DNA of 40,737 nucleotides from Desulfobacula sp. Lineage in GTDB: Bacteria; Desulfobacterota; Desulfobacteria; Desulfobacterales; Desulfobacteraceae. The position numbers were made by a program, and so were the translations under genes. Positions 16,453 to 23,822 of this stretch are shown here, one piece after another. The notes under the pieces were generated by a model. The model did not search any database. It had not been told where the DNA came from and saw only the letters and a list, made by a program, of their open reading frames with translations. Every line of letters begins with the position of its first letter. Within the stretch, counting starts at the first letter, position 1. The stretch spans positions 1-40,737 of the forward strand of contig NZ_JAIOSW010000175.1 of the NCBI RefSeq assembly GCF_021107415.1, written 5' to 3'.

Positions 16453-17784
16453 TCAGGCCATGATCAGCATGGGCTGCTCAAGATAGCGGGCCAGGTCTCT
16501 TAAAAACATCATGGCCGGTGCACCATCGACAATTCTGTGATCAAAGGTCAGACTGAGTGTCATCATGTGCCGGATGGTGATCTCACCGTTAAACACACTG
16601 GGTTTTTCCATCACGCGGCCAACACCTAGAATTCCGGTCTCCGGCGGATTGAGCACCGGTGTAAATCCGTCCATGTCGAGCATGCTGACATTGCTGATAG
16701 TAAAGGTGCCGTCGGTTACATCTTCCACACTCAAAGCACTTTCCCGAGCCTTTCTGGCCAGTTGTCTCACCTCCCTGGCGATTTGCAACAAAGTTTTCTT
16801 TTCAGCGTTGCGCAGTTTAGGAACAATGAGCCCCTCTGAAAGTGCAACGGCAATACCCAGATGAACACTATCATGGATCAGGATTTCTTCACCGACCAGG
16901 GTGGAATTCATTATAGGGTGGCGCATCAATGCACGGGCTGTTGCCATAAGAATGATGTCATTGTAAGAAACTTTTACAGAATCATCTTTTTTATATTCCG
17001 CCTTTATTAGATCCTTGAACCGCACCATTTCGGTGACATCCACCTCAGTAAAAGTGGTGAGCTGGGCCGCGTTTTGCAGACTGGCATGCATATTGTCTGC
17101 AATAGCTTTGCGTATTCCTTCAAAAGGGATCACCTTAACCTGAGAAGTATCCGGCTGGTCTGTATTCTTTAACCCCGCAAGGAATTGCTCTACATCTTCG
17201 CGGGTGATTTTTCCATTTTCCCCTGTCCCAGTAATTTTAGACAGATTAAGCCCTTCCTGTTTTACAATTTCAGCGGCCAGGGGAGTTATTCTGGGTGGAG
17301 GCGGCCCTTGTTCGTGGAATTTCTGTACATCTGCTTCTTTTACCTTTCCATCACGACCTGTGCCCGGTACCAATGTAAGATCTACACCCAATTCTTTTGC
17401 CACGCGGCGGGCTGAGGGTGTCGACAATATGCGTTTTTCTTTCTTTGGTTCTGTTTCAGGTTCAGGGGACTGGGAGTTTCCTGAATCTACATCCATCTCA
17501 ACCACTTCACCTGCCTGAATACCCTCAATACGCTCCGGATGTTCTCCTTTTTCGGCTATAACCGCCAGGATAGTCCCAATAGGTACTGTCGAACCAACGG
17601 GCACCACAATCTGAAACAAAATTCCGCTTCCCGGTGATTTGATCTTGTTAGTAATTTTTTCGGTCTCAACTTCAAAGAGATCTTCTTCTTTCTCAACTGA
17701 GTCCCCTTCGTTTTTACACCATTTGGAGATTTTACCCACTTTCATTGTCATGCCCAGTTTCGGCATGGTTGCATTAACAGTCAA
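16453..17784 (-). CDS. acoC: Acetoin dehydrogenase E2: dihydrolipoyl acetyltransferase with two E3-binding domains
   Basis: A 443-residue E2 core protein that accepts the acetyl group from E1 and passes it to CoA. The N-terminal lipoyl domain (residues about 4-80) has its lipoyl-lysine in VETEKITNK. Two consecutive peripheral subunit-binding motifs follow: STPSARRVAKELGVDL...GTGRDGKV and ITPLAAEIVKQEGLNL...GTGENGKI, separated by a proline-rich piece; one is usual. The catalytic domain ends with the active-site motif TFDHRIVDGAPA (His and Asp present). The start is TTG at 17784, chosen because AAAGGAGGG lies 7 bases upstream, whereas the next in-frame ATG (17766) is too far from any ribosome-binding site. 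It is the first gene after the sigma-54 promoter at 17850-17864. Confidence 0.92.
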   Translation of the reverse strand: MTVNATMPKLGMTMKVGKISKWCKNEGDSVEKEEDLFEVETEKITNKIKSPGSGILFQIVVPVGSTVPIGTILAVIAEKGEHPERIEGIQAGEVVEMDVDSGNSQSPEPETEPKKEKRILSTPSARRVAKELGVDLTLVPGTGRDGKVKEADVQKFHEQGPPPPRITPLAAEIVKQEGLNLSKITGTGENGKITREDVEQFLAGLKNTDQPDTSQVKVIPFEGIRKAIADNMHASLQNAAQLTTFTEVDVTEMVRFKDLIKAEYKKDDSVKVSYNDIILMATARALMRHPIMNSTLVGEEILIHDSVHLGIAVALSEGLIVPKLRNAEKKTLLQIAREVRQLARKARESALSVEDVTDGTFTISNVSMLDMDGFTPVLNPPETGILGVGRVMEKPSVFNGEITIRHMMTLSLTFDHRIVDGAPAMMFLRDLARYLEQPMLIMA

Positions 17785-17849
17785 TTTGCAGCCCTCCTTT
17801 CAATTGCATCGAATAAAAAAAATGTGAACAACGAATATACAATTTAAAA

Positions 17850-17864
17850 GCAAGCGGTGTGCCA
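17850..17864 (-). promoter_or_regulatory. Sigma-54 (-24/-12) promoter of the acetoin operon
   Basis: On the minus strand the site reads TGGCAC-ACCGC-TTGC, a perfect match to the core TGGCAC-N5-TTGC. The GG of the -24 box is near 17863 and the GC of the -12 box near 17850, predicting a start of transcription around 17838 and a leader of about 55 bases before the TTG start of acoC at 17784. The sigma-54 activator gene acoR in the same cluster supports it. Confidence 0.88.
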
Positions 17865-18008
17865 CCCTGAGAAACAAGGTGTTTTCGGTAATCGTATTTC
17901 CTGTGATATTCTTTTGATTTCAGATTGTTACGACAAAATATTTTCTGAAATATTCAATTACAGGGATATGAAAAATGAAAAGTACTGGGTCTAAAAGAAA
18001 AGTTTAAG

Positions 18009-18025
18009 TGTTCGGACTTCGAACA
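18009..18025. promoter_or_regulatory. Inverted repeat TGTTCG-N5-CGAACA, candidate activator site 1
   Basis: A perfect 6+5+6 dyad about 145 bp upstream of the -24 box of the acetoin promoter, a normal distance for a sigma-54 enhancer. A second copy of the same design lies at 18093-18111. AcoR is the natural candidate to bind, but the LysR-type IlvY gene starts at 18291, so it could be the binder instead. Confidence 0.6.
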
Positions 18026-18080
18026 TTATTAATATCCAATGCAATTTAACGGCAAGGCAAGCAAGTTTCCAACATTGCCA

Positions 18081-18111
18081 TGTTTTCGAACACTGTTAGC
18101 TTAACGAACAG
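18081..18111. promoter_or_regulatory. Second inverted repeat CTGTTAG-N5-CGAACAG plus adjacent half-site, candidate activator site 2
   Basis: The dyad at 18093-18111 has 7-bp arms with one mismatch and the same 5-bp spacer as the copy at 18009-18025. Directly adjoining it (18081-18092) is TGTTTTCGAACA, containing a further CGAACA half-site. The two dyads are about 85 bp centre to centre, near eight helical turns. Apart from these sites and the promoters, the 506-bp region 17785-18290 holds no gene that I can support. Confidence 0.55.
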
Positions 18112-18231
18112 TTTTATTGATAAAAATTTTATACAAATAAAGATTGAAAACTATATAAAATTGAATTTATCGATCGTTGCATGCCATATCTGTAATGGTT
18201 CAGTTTTTTGATAATTTCTATCTATCCGAAT

Positions 18232-18250
18232 TATTGCATAATTTGAAATA
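18232..18250. promoter_or_regulatory. Imperfect dyad upstream of ilvY, possible autoregulatory site
   Basis: TATTGCATAATTTGAAATA matches its own reverse complement at 14 of 19 positions and lies about 40 bp upstream of ilvY. LysR-type regulators often bind near their own promoter. It shares TTGCA and TTGAAAT elements with the near-palindrome upstream of ilvC, but the alignment is loose, so the call is weak. Confidence 0.25.
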
Positions 18251-18290
18251 TGGTGTTAAGCATTAAGATATATTTAAATACAGGTGAGTG

Positions 18291-19166
18291 ATGGATCTTC
18301 GCAATTTAAAACTTTTCAGACACCTTGCAGGGACCTTGCATTTTGCAAGAACCAGTAAGGCCTGTTATGTCACACCGTCGGCATTGACACGGGTGATCCA
18401 GCGGATTGAAACGGAACTGGGTGAAAAGCTCTTTGTCCGGGATAACCGATCCGTGGAGCTGACCCCGGCAGGGATTGCGTTTAAAAAATATGCTGATGAT
18501 GTTTTACAGCGGTGGGACCGGCTCCATGATGAGCTGTCTTCTGATGAGGTCCTGCAAGGGGAGTTGTCCATCTATTGTTCTGTCACAGCAGCCTACGGCA
18601 TCCTTCCTGATATCATGGCAAAGTATCGAAAGGCACATCCTGGTGTGCGGATACACCTTGAAACCGGTGATGCTGCTAAAGCCCTGATCAAGCTTTCAAA
18701 CCAGGATGCGGACATGGTCATTGCCGCCCTGCCGGATGTTTTGTCCAAAGATCTTGTCTTTCAAACCATATCCCAGACACCGCTAGTTTTTATCGCACCG
18801 CTGCAATATCCCGAGATCATTATACAAACATCAGACGGGATTGACTGGGAACAGACCCCATTGATCATCCCGGATCACGGATTGAGCAGGGATCGTATCG
18901 ACCAGTGGTTTGCAAAGGAAAATTTTATTCCAGAAATTTATTCCCAGGTGGCCGGTAATGAGGCCATCATTGTAATGGTCAGCCTTGGCTGTGGTATTGG
19001 ACTTGTTCCCGGAATGGTGCTGGAAAAAAGTCCTTTTTTTAACCGGGTAAAGATTCTGGATAAAGCTCCGGAACTGCCACCCTTTGTCATCGGCCTTTGT
19101 ACCCGGAAAAAGAATCTTGCCAACCCCAGGGTCAAGGCATTATGGAGTATTGTCGGTGACGAATGA
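18291..19166 (+). CDS. ilvY: LysR-type regulator, IlvY
   Basis: A 291-residue LysR-family activator. The N-terminal winged helix (MDLRNLKLFRHLAGTLHFARTSKACYVTPSALTRVIQRIE) and the effector domain (GELSIYCSVTAAYGILPDIM, HLETGDAAKALIK and NEAIIVMVSLGCGIGLVPGMVLE) match E. coli IlvY closely along the whole chain. IlvY activates ilvC when acetolactate or acetohydroxybutyrate accumulates. I chose the ATG at 18291 (AGGTGA upstream; protein begins MDLR like the E. coli one) over the GTG at 18288. Unusually, ilvC is about 17 kb away and the adjacent divergent operon is for acetoin catabolism. Its TGA overlaps the hrpB start (ATGA). Confidence 0.9.
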   Translation: MDLRNLKLFRHLAGTLHFARTSKACYVTPSALTRVIQRIETELGEKLFVRDNRSVELTPAGIAFKKYADDVLQRWDRLHDELSSDEVLQGELSIYCSVTAAYGILPDIMAKYRKAHPGVRIHLETGDAAKALIKLSNQDADMVIAALPDVLSKDLVFQTISQTPLVFIAPLQYPEIIIQTSDGIDWEQTPLIIPDHGLSRDRIDQWFAKENFIPEIYSQVAGNEAIIVMVSLGCGIGLVPGMVLEKSPFFNRVKILDKAPELPPFVIGLCTRKKNLANPRVKALWSIVGDE

Positions 19167-21703
19167 CCCAGATCCTTCCAATTCAAAAGCATGTTCCCGA
19201 TATTATAAAAGCTCTTGAAACCGCAAGGTGTGCTGTGATTCAGGCCCCGCCAGGAGCCGGTAAAACCACTCGTGTTCCTCTGGCCCTTCTGGATGAACCC
19301 TGGCTTGCGAATAAAAAAATTATTCTGCTTGAGCCAAGACGGCTGGCGGCCATGTCCTGTGCTGCCCATATGGCAGATCTTTTGAAAGAGAGAGTAGGGC
19401 AGACCATTGGGTATCAGATCCGGTTGGACAGGAAGATTGGTCCGGATACCCGCATAGAAGTGATAACCGAGGGGATTTTCACTCGAAGAATCCAGAATGA
19501 TCCATCTCTGGAAGATATTGGGCTGGTGATATTTGATGAATTCCATGAGCGGCATATTCACAGTGATCTCGGGCTTGCCCTCTGCCTGGAGACTTTTGAA
19601 GCATTGCGTGATGATTTGTGCATTCTTGTCATGTCTGCCACAATGGATGTTACGGCTGTATCAAATCTCATGGGTAATGCACCGGTTATTGTTTCAAAGG
19701 GAAAAAGTTTTCCTGTGGAAACGATTCATGTTTCTTCTTCAGGCAGGCAAAGCAGGCCTGTCTCCATTGAAACTGCCTGTACTTCGGTTATAAAGCGTGC
19801 CCTGTTGGAAACCAGCGGGGATATGTTGATTTTTTTACCGGGTGTAAAGGAAATTAAAACCTTATATTCAATTCTTGAAAAAGACCTTGATCCCGCCACT
19901 CATGTTTTCCCTTTATATGGGAATCTCTCCCAGAAAGATCAGGCCCGTGCCTTTCGCCCCTCAAACCCAAGTGAGAGAAAAATTGTGATTGCCACTTCCA
20001 TTGCAGAGACCTCCATCACCATTGAAGGGGTGAGCGTTGTGATTGATGCGGGTCTCATGCGGGTTCCAAGGTTTTTTCCTCAAACAGGGATGAGCCGTCT
20101 TGAAACTCTTCGGGTTTCAAAAGCCTCTGCTGACCAGAGAAGAGGGCGGTCAGGCCGGACAAAACCGGGGAAGTGTTATCGGTTATGGTCTGAATATGAT
20201 CATCAATCACTGAAAGCCTATACAAAACCTGAAATTTTAAGTATTGATCTGACCGGGGTTGCTTTGGAACTGGCGGCCTGGGGGGTATCAGATCCCAGGC
20301 AATTAAAATGGCTGGACCCACCGGAAGAAAAATCCTTTGAACAGGCAAAAGATCTTCTTAAAACTCTGGGTGCTCTTGATGGACAGGGACAGATTACCTC
20401 TTATGGTAAAAAAATGTCATCTGCCGGCCTGCATCCCAGACTTGCCCATATGATCATCAAAGCCAGTGAAAAAGGCCATGGCTTTTTAGCCTGCAGGATT
20501 GCAGCTTTTCTTAATGAGCGCGATTTTATCGTGTTTGATCACAAAGCACTTGATCCTGATATTCGGCTTCGTCTTGAGATTATTGACACATTTACAAGTA
20601 AGAAAAAAATATGGCAAAAGGAATTCAAGATAAATAAAGGAATCATTCACAGGATTATAGAATCGGAAAAAAAGACAGCAAGATATTTTGGCATAAAGCC
20701 GACAAAGACAGATATTGAAAAAGCGGGTGCTCTGCTGGCCCATGCATATCCTGACCGGATTGCAAAAAAAAGGAACGACAGGAACAATACATTTTTAATG
20801 GCATCGGGAAAGGGAGCATTTTTTACAGGAATCAACAGTGTCGCTTTAAACGACTATATTGTGGCGGTGCATCTTGACGGGAATCTGCAAAATGCAAAAA
20901 TATTTTTGGCCGTGCCCTATTCAAAACAGGATTTGGAGATAGATTTTTGTGACCGCCTTAAATCTGTCCACACTGTTTTCTGGGATAAAAAAACCAATGG
21001 CGTCCGGGCAAAAAAAGAAATCCTCTTTGAAAAGCTTGTGATTCATCATCAGTCCATATCAGATATTGATCCGGACATGGCCTGCGATATCCTGATCAGG
21101 GAAATCCAAAGAAGAGGACTGGCCACACTTCCCTGGACCAAAAGGCTGAAGAGTCTGAAAGAACGAACCGTTTTTCTTAAAAACACCGGTAGATTTCCGG
21201 ATTTGCCGGATCTTTCAGACAAGACCCTTGAAGAGCATATGGTCATTTGGCTGAAACCTTTTTTGACGGGTGTGTTTTCTTTAAAACAGCTTGAAAGGAT
21301 GGATCTTAAATCAGCTTTTCTATCAACGTTGACCTGGAAAGAGCAGCAGATCATAGAGAGAAATGCACCCACCCATATTAAAGTTCCCAGCGGGTCTAAA
21401 AGGCCATTAAAGTACAGCAATGAAAACGGGCTTTTTGAGTCACCAGTCCTTGAAGTCCGGCTCCAGGAAATGTTCGGTCTGACCGTGACTCCGAAAATTG
21501 CAGGTCTAAGTATTCCGGTTACACTGCATCTTCTGTCACCGGCCGGACGGCCGGTTCAGATAACAAAGGATCTTGAAAATTTCTGGAAGAACACCTATAA
21601 AGATGTAAAAAAAGATCTGATGGGCCGGTATCCGAAACATTTCTGGCCCGATGATCCCCTTGGCGCTAAACCAACAAACCGGGTAAAACCAAAGGAGATA
21701 TAA
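19163..21703 (+). CDS. hrpB: ATP-dependent RNA helicase HrpB
   Basis: An 846-residue DEAH-box type helicase of bacterial HrpB. Walker A is QAPPGAGKTT (residues 27-36), motif Ia is LLEPRRLAA, motif II is DEFH (DEAH variant), motif III is MSATMD, and motif VI is QRRGRSGRTKPG. The C-terminal HrpB-specific domain ends in FWKNTYKDVKKDLMGRYPKHFWPDDP, diagnostic of the family. Full length. The start overlaps the ilvY stop by 4 bp, so the two are co-translated. Its physiological substrate is poorly known in bacteria; a role in RNA metabolism is assumed from the family. Confidence 0.95.
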   Translation: MTQILPIQKHVPDIIKALETARCAVIQAPPGAGKTTRVPLALLDEPWLANKKIILLEPRRLAAMSCAAHMADLLKERVGQTIGYQIRLDRKIGPDTRIEVITEGIFTRRIQNDPSLEDIGLVIFDEFHERHIHSDLGLALCLETFEALRDDLCILVMSATMDVTAVSNLMGNAPVIVSKGKSFPVETIHVSSSGRQSRPVSIETACTSVIKRALLETSGDMLIFLPGVKEIKTLYSILEKDLDPATHVFPLYGNLSQKDQARAFRPSNPSERKIVIATSIAETSITIEGVSVVIDAGLMRVPRFFPQTGMSRLETLRVSKASADQRRGRSGRTKPGKCYRLWSEYDHQSLKAYTKPEILSIDLTGVALELAAWGVSDPRQLKWLDPPEEKSFEQAKDLLKTLGALDGQGQITSYGKKMSSAGLHPRLAHMIIKASEKGHGFLACRIAAFLNERDFIVFDHKALDPDIRLRLEIIDTFTSKKKIWQKEFKINKGIIHRIIESEKKTARYFGIKPTKTDIEKAGALLAHAYPDRIAKKRNDRNNTFLMASGKGAFFTGINSVALNDYIVAVHLDGNLQNAKIFLAVPYSKQDLEIDFCDRLKSVHTVFWDKKTNGVRAKKEILFEKLVIHHQSISDIDPDMACDILIREIQRRGLATLPWTKRLKSLKERTVFLKNTGRFPDLPDLSDKTLEEHMVIWLKPFLTGVFSLKQLERMDLKSAFLSTLTWKEQQIIERNAPTHIKVPSGSKRPLKYSNENGLFESPVLEVRLQEMFGLTVTPKIAGLSIPVTLHLLSPAGRPVQITKDLENFWKNTYKDVKKDLMGRYPKHFWPDDPLGAKPTNRVKPKEI

Positions 21704-21706
21704 ATA

Positions 21707-22243
21707 ATGATGGACATTAAATTCTGCACTGCCTGCGGCTCTCAAACAGAACAAAAAATCCCTCCCGATGATGATCATGTCCGGTTCGTATGTACACACT
21801 GCGGCCTGGTTCATTATAGCAATCCCAAAGTGGTAGTGGGATGTATTCCTGAATTAAACGGACAGGTTTTGTTGTGTAAAAGAAATATTGAACCACAAAA
21901 AGGCAAATGGACCCTGCCGGCAGGATATCTTGAAAATGGAGAGTCGGTTCAGGACGGCGCCCTTCGTGAAACCAGGGAAGAAACAATGGCGGATGTTCAA
22001 ATCATTGAACCCTACCGCCTTTTTAATATTGTTTTTGTTGATCAGATTTATTTCATGTTCAGGGCAAATCTTACATCTGATAAATTCGGTCCCACAAATG
22101 AAAGTATAGATGTCCGGCTGTTTGATGAAAAAGATATCCCCTGGGATGACATTGCCTTTAAAGTCATCAAACAAACCCTTGAGCATTATTTTAAGGACAG
22201 AAAAAAGGCAAAGTTTCCGTTTAAAATTTTTGATCTTCGCTGA
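21707..22243 (+). CDS. NUDIX hydrolase with N-terminal zinc ribbon
   Basis: A 178-residue protein. An N-terminal zinc ribbon (Cys7, Cys10, Cys29, Cys32) is followed by a NUDIX domain with the box GYLENGESVQDGALRETREET, fitting Gx5Ex7REUxEExG except for the final residues. Such proteins hydrolyse nucleoside diphosphate-linked compounds (for example NADH, ADP-ribose or FAD type); the substrate here is unknown. GGAG lies 9 bases before the first of two adjacent ATGs. It begins 3 bp after hrpB and so is the third gene of the ilvY-hrpB run. Its TGA directly abuts the stop codon of the convergent DUF350 gene, with no intergenic base. Confidence 0.88.
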   Translation: MMDIKFCTACGSQTEQKIPPDDDHVRFVCTHCGLVHYSNPKVVVGCIPELNGQVLLCKRNIEPQKGKWTLPAGYLENGESVQDGALRETREETMADVQIIEPYRLFNIVFVDQIYFMFRANLTSDKFGPTNESIDVRLFDEKDIPWDDIAFKVIKQTLEHYFKDRKKAKFPFKIFDLR

Positions 22244-22468
22244 TTAATTCAGCCCCATACCCATTACAAGACCAACTGCAATACCAAGCCCGATAAATAT
22301 GGAGCCTACAACAATTCCAATTGCAATATTATTGTCTGACAACTGCTTTGAAGTATCAAAGGGTGTCACTTTATCAAATAGTTTAAATCCTAAAAGCATA
22401 AAGATAAGTGTAAGGATTACACCAAAAATTGCATATAAAAAATTTGCCGCTATTATTCCGGGTTCCAT
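22244..22468 (-). CDS. DUF350-family small membrane protein
   Basis: A 74-residue integral membrane protein with two hydrophobic segments (about residues 8-30 and 46-72) joined by a short polar loop (FDKVTPFDTSKQLSDNNIA). The sequence GFKLFDKVTPFD and the Gly-rich second helix IGIVVGSIFIGLGIAVG are typical of DUF350. Many DUF350 proteins hold two such units; this is a single unit. Its ATG overlaps the TAA of the lytic transglycosylase gene (TAATG), so the two are coupled. Function of the family is unresolved. Confidence 0.75.
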   Translation of the reverse strand: MEPGIIAANFLYAIFGVILTLIFMLLGFKLFDKVTPFDTSKQLSDNNIAIGIVVGSIFIGLGIAVGLVMGMGLN

Positions 22469-23055
22469 TATTTCAGCACTCCCTTTACCTTATTTATTTT
22501 ATTCACATATCCAATAGTTTCTTTGCTGTGCCTGCCGGTTACTTTAATAAGATTTTCTTCAATGGATAGCCATATGTTTGGATCCAGCCCATTATTTTTT
22601 GCGATTTTCTGCGCTTTAAGAATATTTCCTTTTCCTGCATTGTATGAACCAAACATGAATGCAATTCTATCAATAAAAGGCCTTTTTGCCTTCCATAATT
22701 TCCAGATAGACCGGTCATAATAAATACCGGCTGCAATATTCCATTTTGGCTGTTTCGCACTGCCTTTTATTGAAGGATTTTTATATTTAATTTCCTCAAA
22801 TGTTTTTGGCATTATCTGCATGATGCCTTTTGCGCCTACATGGGATTTTGCATCAGGATTCAGGTTGGATTCTGCAATGGCCTGGGATTTAAAGTATCTC
22901 CAGTCAAATCCGGGCCCAAAACAATGTTTCGCATATTTTTTAAAATATGAATCATATTTGGTTACTCTATTGTAACGTTTATACCCAAACGAAGATATTG
23001 GACAACATAAGAGGAATATTAAAAAACTGATTAAATATTTTGAAAAATGATGCAT
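22468..23055 (-). CDS. Lytic transglycosylase, SLT domain
   Basis: A protein of about 195 residues that cleaves peptidoglycan between MurNAc and GlcNAc. A hydrophobic N-terminus (MHHFSKYLISFLIFLLCC) serves as signal or anchor. The SLT (goose-lysozyme-like) domain shows the catalytic Glu in AIAESNLNP, then HVGAKGIMQIMP, NIAAGIYYD and FMFGSYNAGKGNI. I chose the ATG at 23055 because the protein then starts directly with an export sequence. A longer reading begins at a TTG (23151) with no ribosome-binding site; neither start has a strong one. It is transcribed divergently from the tetraheme cytochrome gene at 23286 and is coupled to a DUF350 gene downstream. Confidence 0.82.
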   Translation of the reverse strand: MHHFSKYLISFLIFLLCCPISSFGYKRYNRVTKYDSYFKKYAKHCFGPGFDWRYFKSQAIAESNLNPDAKSHVGAKGIMQIMPKTFEEIKYKNPSIKGSAKQPKWNIAAGIYYDRSIWKLWKAKRPFIDRIAFMFGSYNAGKGNILKAQKIAKNNGLDPNIWLSIEENLIKVTGRHSKETIGYVNKINKVKGVLK

Positions 23056-23158
23056 AAAAAATACTACCACATAAAGAAAAGATTCAAAAGAGGTTGCCAA
23101 AATTTTTAAAAAAACCTTGCCTATAGTATTTTTGTAATGATATTGTTGCAATTGTTAC

Positions 23159-23170
23159 AGAAACGTTTCT
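23159..23170. promoter_or_regulatory. 12-bp perfect palindrome in the divergent promoter region
   Basis: AGAAACGTTTCT is a perfect palindrome between the lytic transglycosylase gene and the tetraheme-led respiratory operon. It lies about 32 bp upstream of a TATAAT sequence (23202-23207) that could be the -10 box for the plus-strand operon. Binding protein unknown; chance occurrence is possible in AT-rich DNA. Confidence 0.25.
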
Positions 23171-23285
23171 TGATGTATTATTCAAAGTTTGAGTATAAAA
23201 ATATAATGTAATACGACTGAAGTCTCAAAGCACATGGCTGTTAACAACTATTAAGGAACTGTATGAAAAATTACAGGAGGTCGTT

Positions 23286-23822
23286 GTGAATTTAAGCTAT
23301 CGTATGCGTCTTTTGATAGTGCTGTTAAGCATTGGCGTGCTGGCCGGGGGCGGACTTTTATTTAAACAATTATTGCTTCCTGATTCTTTTGGTGTTTACG
23401 GCTATTACAGGGCGGATACCATCAAAGAAGCAGCCCTTATTCCCATCCGGCATGGAACCAACGCATCTTGTTTAAAATGTCATGCCTATGAAGCAAAGTT
23501 TCATAAAAAGGGTCGGCATCAGACCATATCCTGTGAATTTTGTCATGGCACTTATGCAGATCATATAGCGGATGGCAAAAAGATTGGAACACTGCCTGTT
23601 AAAAAGGAAAAGGAGATTACCACCCTTTGTCTGAGATGCCATAATACAGAGATTAAGGCAAGACATGAAGAAGTGATCAAAACCGTTGCCATGCCGGATC
23701 ATCTCAAGGATCAGAATGTTAAAATTACCCATAATTGCAATCAATGCCATTATGTTCACGCACCTTTGAAATATATTATCCGGGCAAAACAGATAACAGG
23801 ATTGATGGAGGCAGGATCATGA
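23286..23822 (+). CDS. Membrane-anchored tetraheme cytochrome c
   Basis: A 178-residue exported protein with an uncleaved or signal-type hydrophobic N-terminus (MRLLIVLLSIGVLAGGGLLF) and four CxxCH motifs: CLKCH, CEFCH, CLRCH and CNQCH. Its size and single anchor recall NrfH/NapC-type quinol dehydrogenases or the CycX partner of reductive HAO, although the sequence looks more like general cytochrome c3-family proteins. The start is GTG at 23286, supported by AGGAGG 5 bases upstream. Its TGA overlaps the next ATG (ATGA). First gene of the run tetraheme, ferredoxin, NrfD-like, octaheme. It probably shuttles electrons to the octaheme protein. Confidence 0.85.
   Translation: MNLSYRMRLLIVLLSIGVLAGGGLLFKQLLLPDSFGVYGYYRADTIKEAALIPIRHGTNASCLKCHAYEAKFHKKGRHQTISCEFCHGTYADHIADGKKIGTLPVKKEKEITTLCLRCHNTEIKARHEEVIKTVAMPDHLKDQNVKITHNCNQCHYVHAPLKYIIRAKQITGLMEAGS

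Noticed and set aside
23202..23207. TATAAT as a full sigma-70 promoter for the respiratory operon
   Set aside because: The only possible -35 element upstream (TTCAAA) has a 15-base spacer and poor match; noted within the palindrome entry but not called as a promoter.
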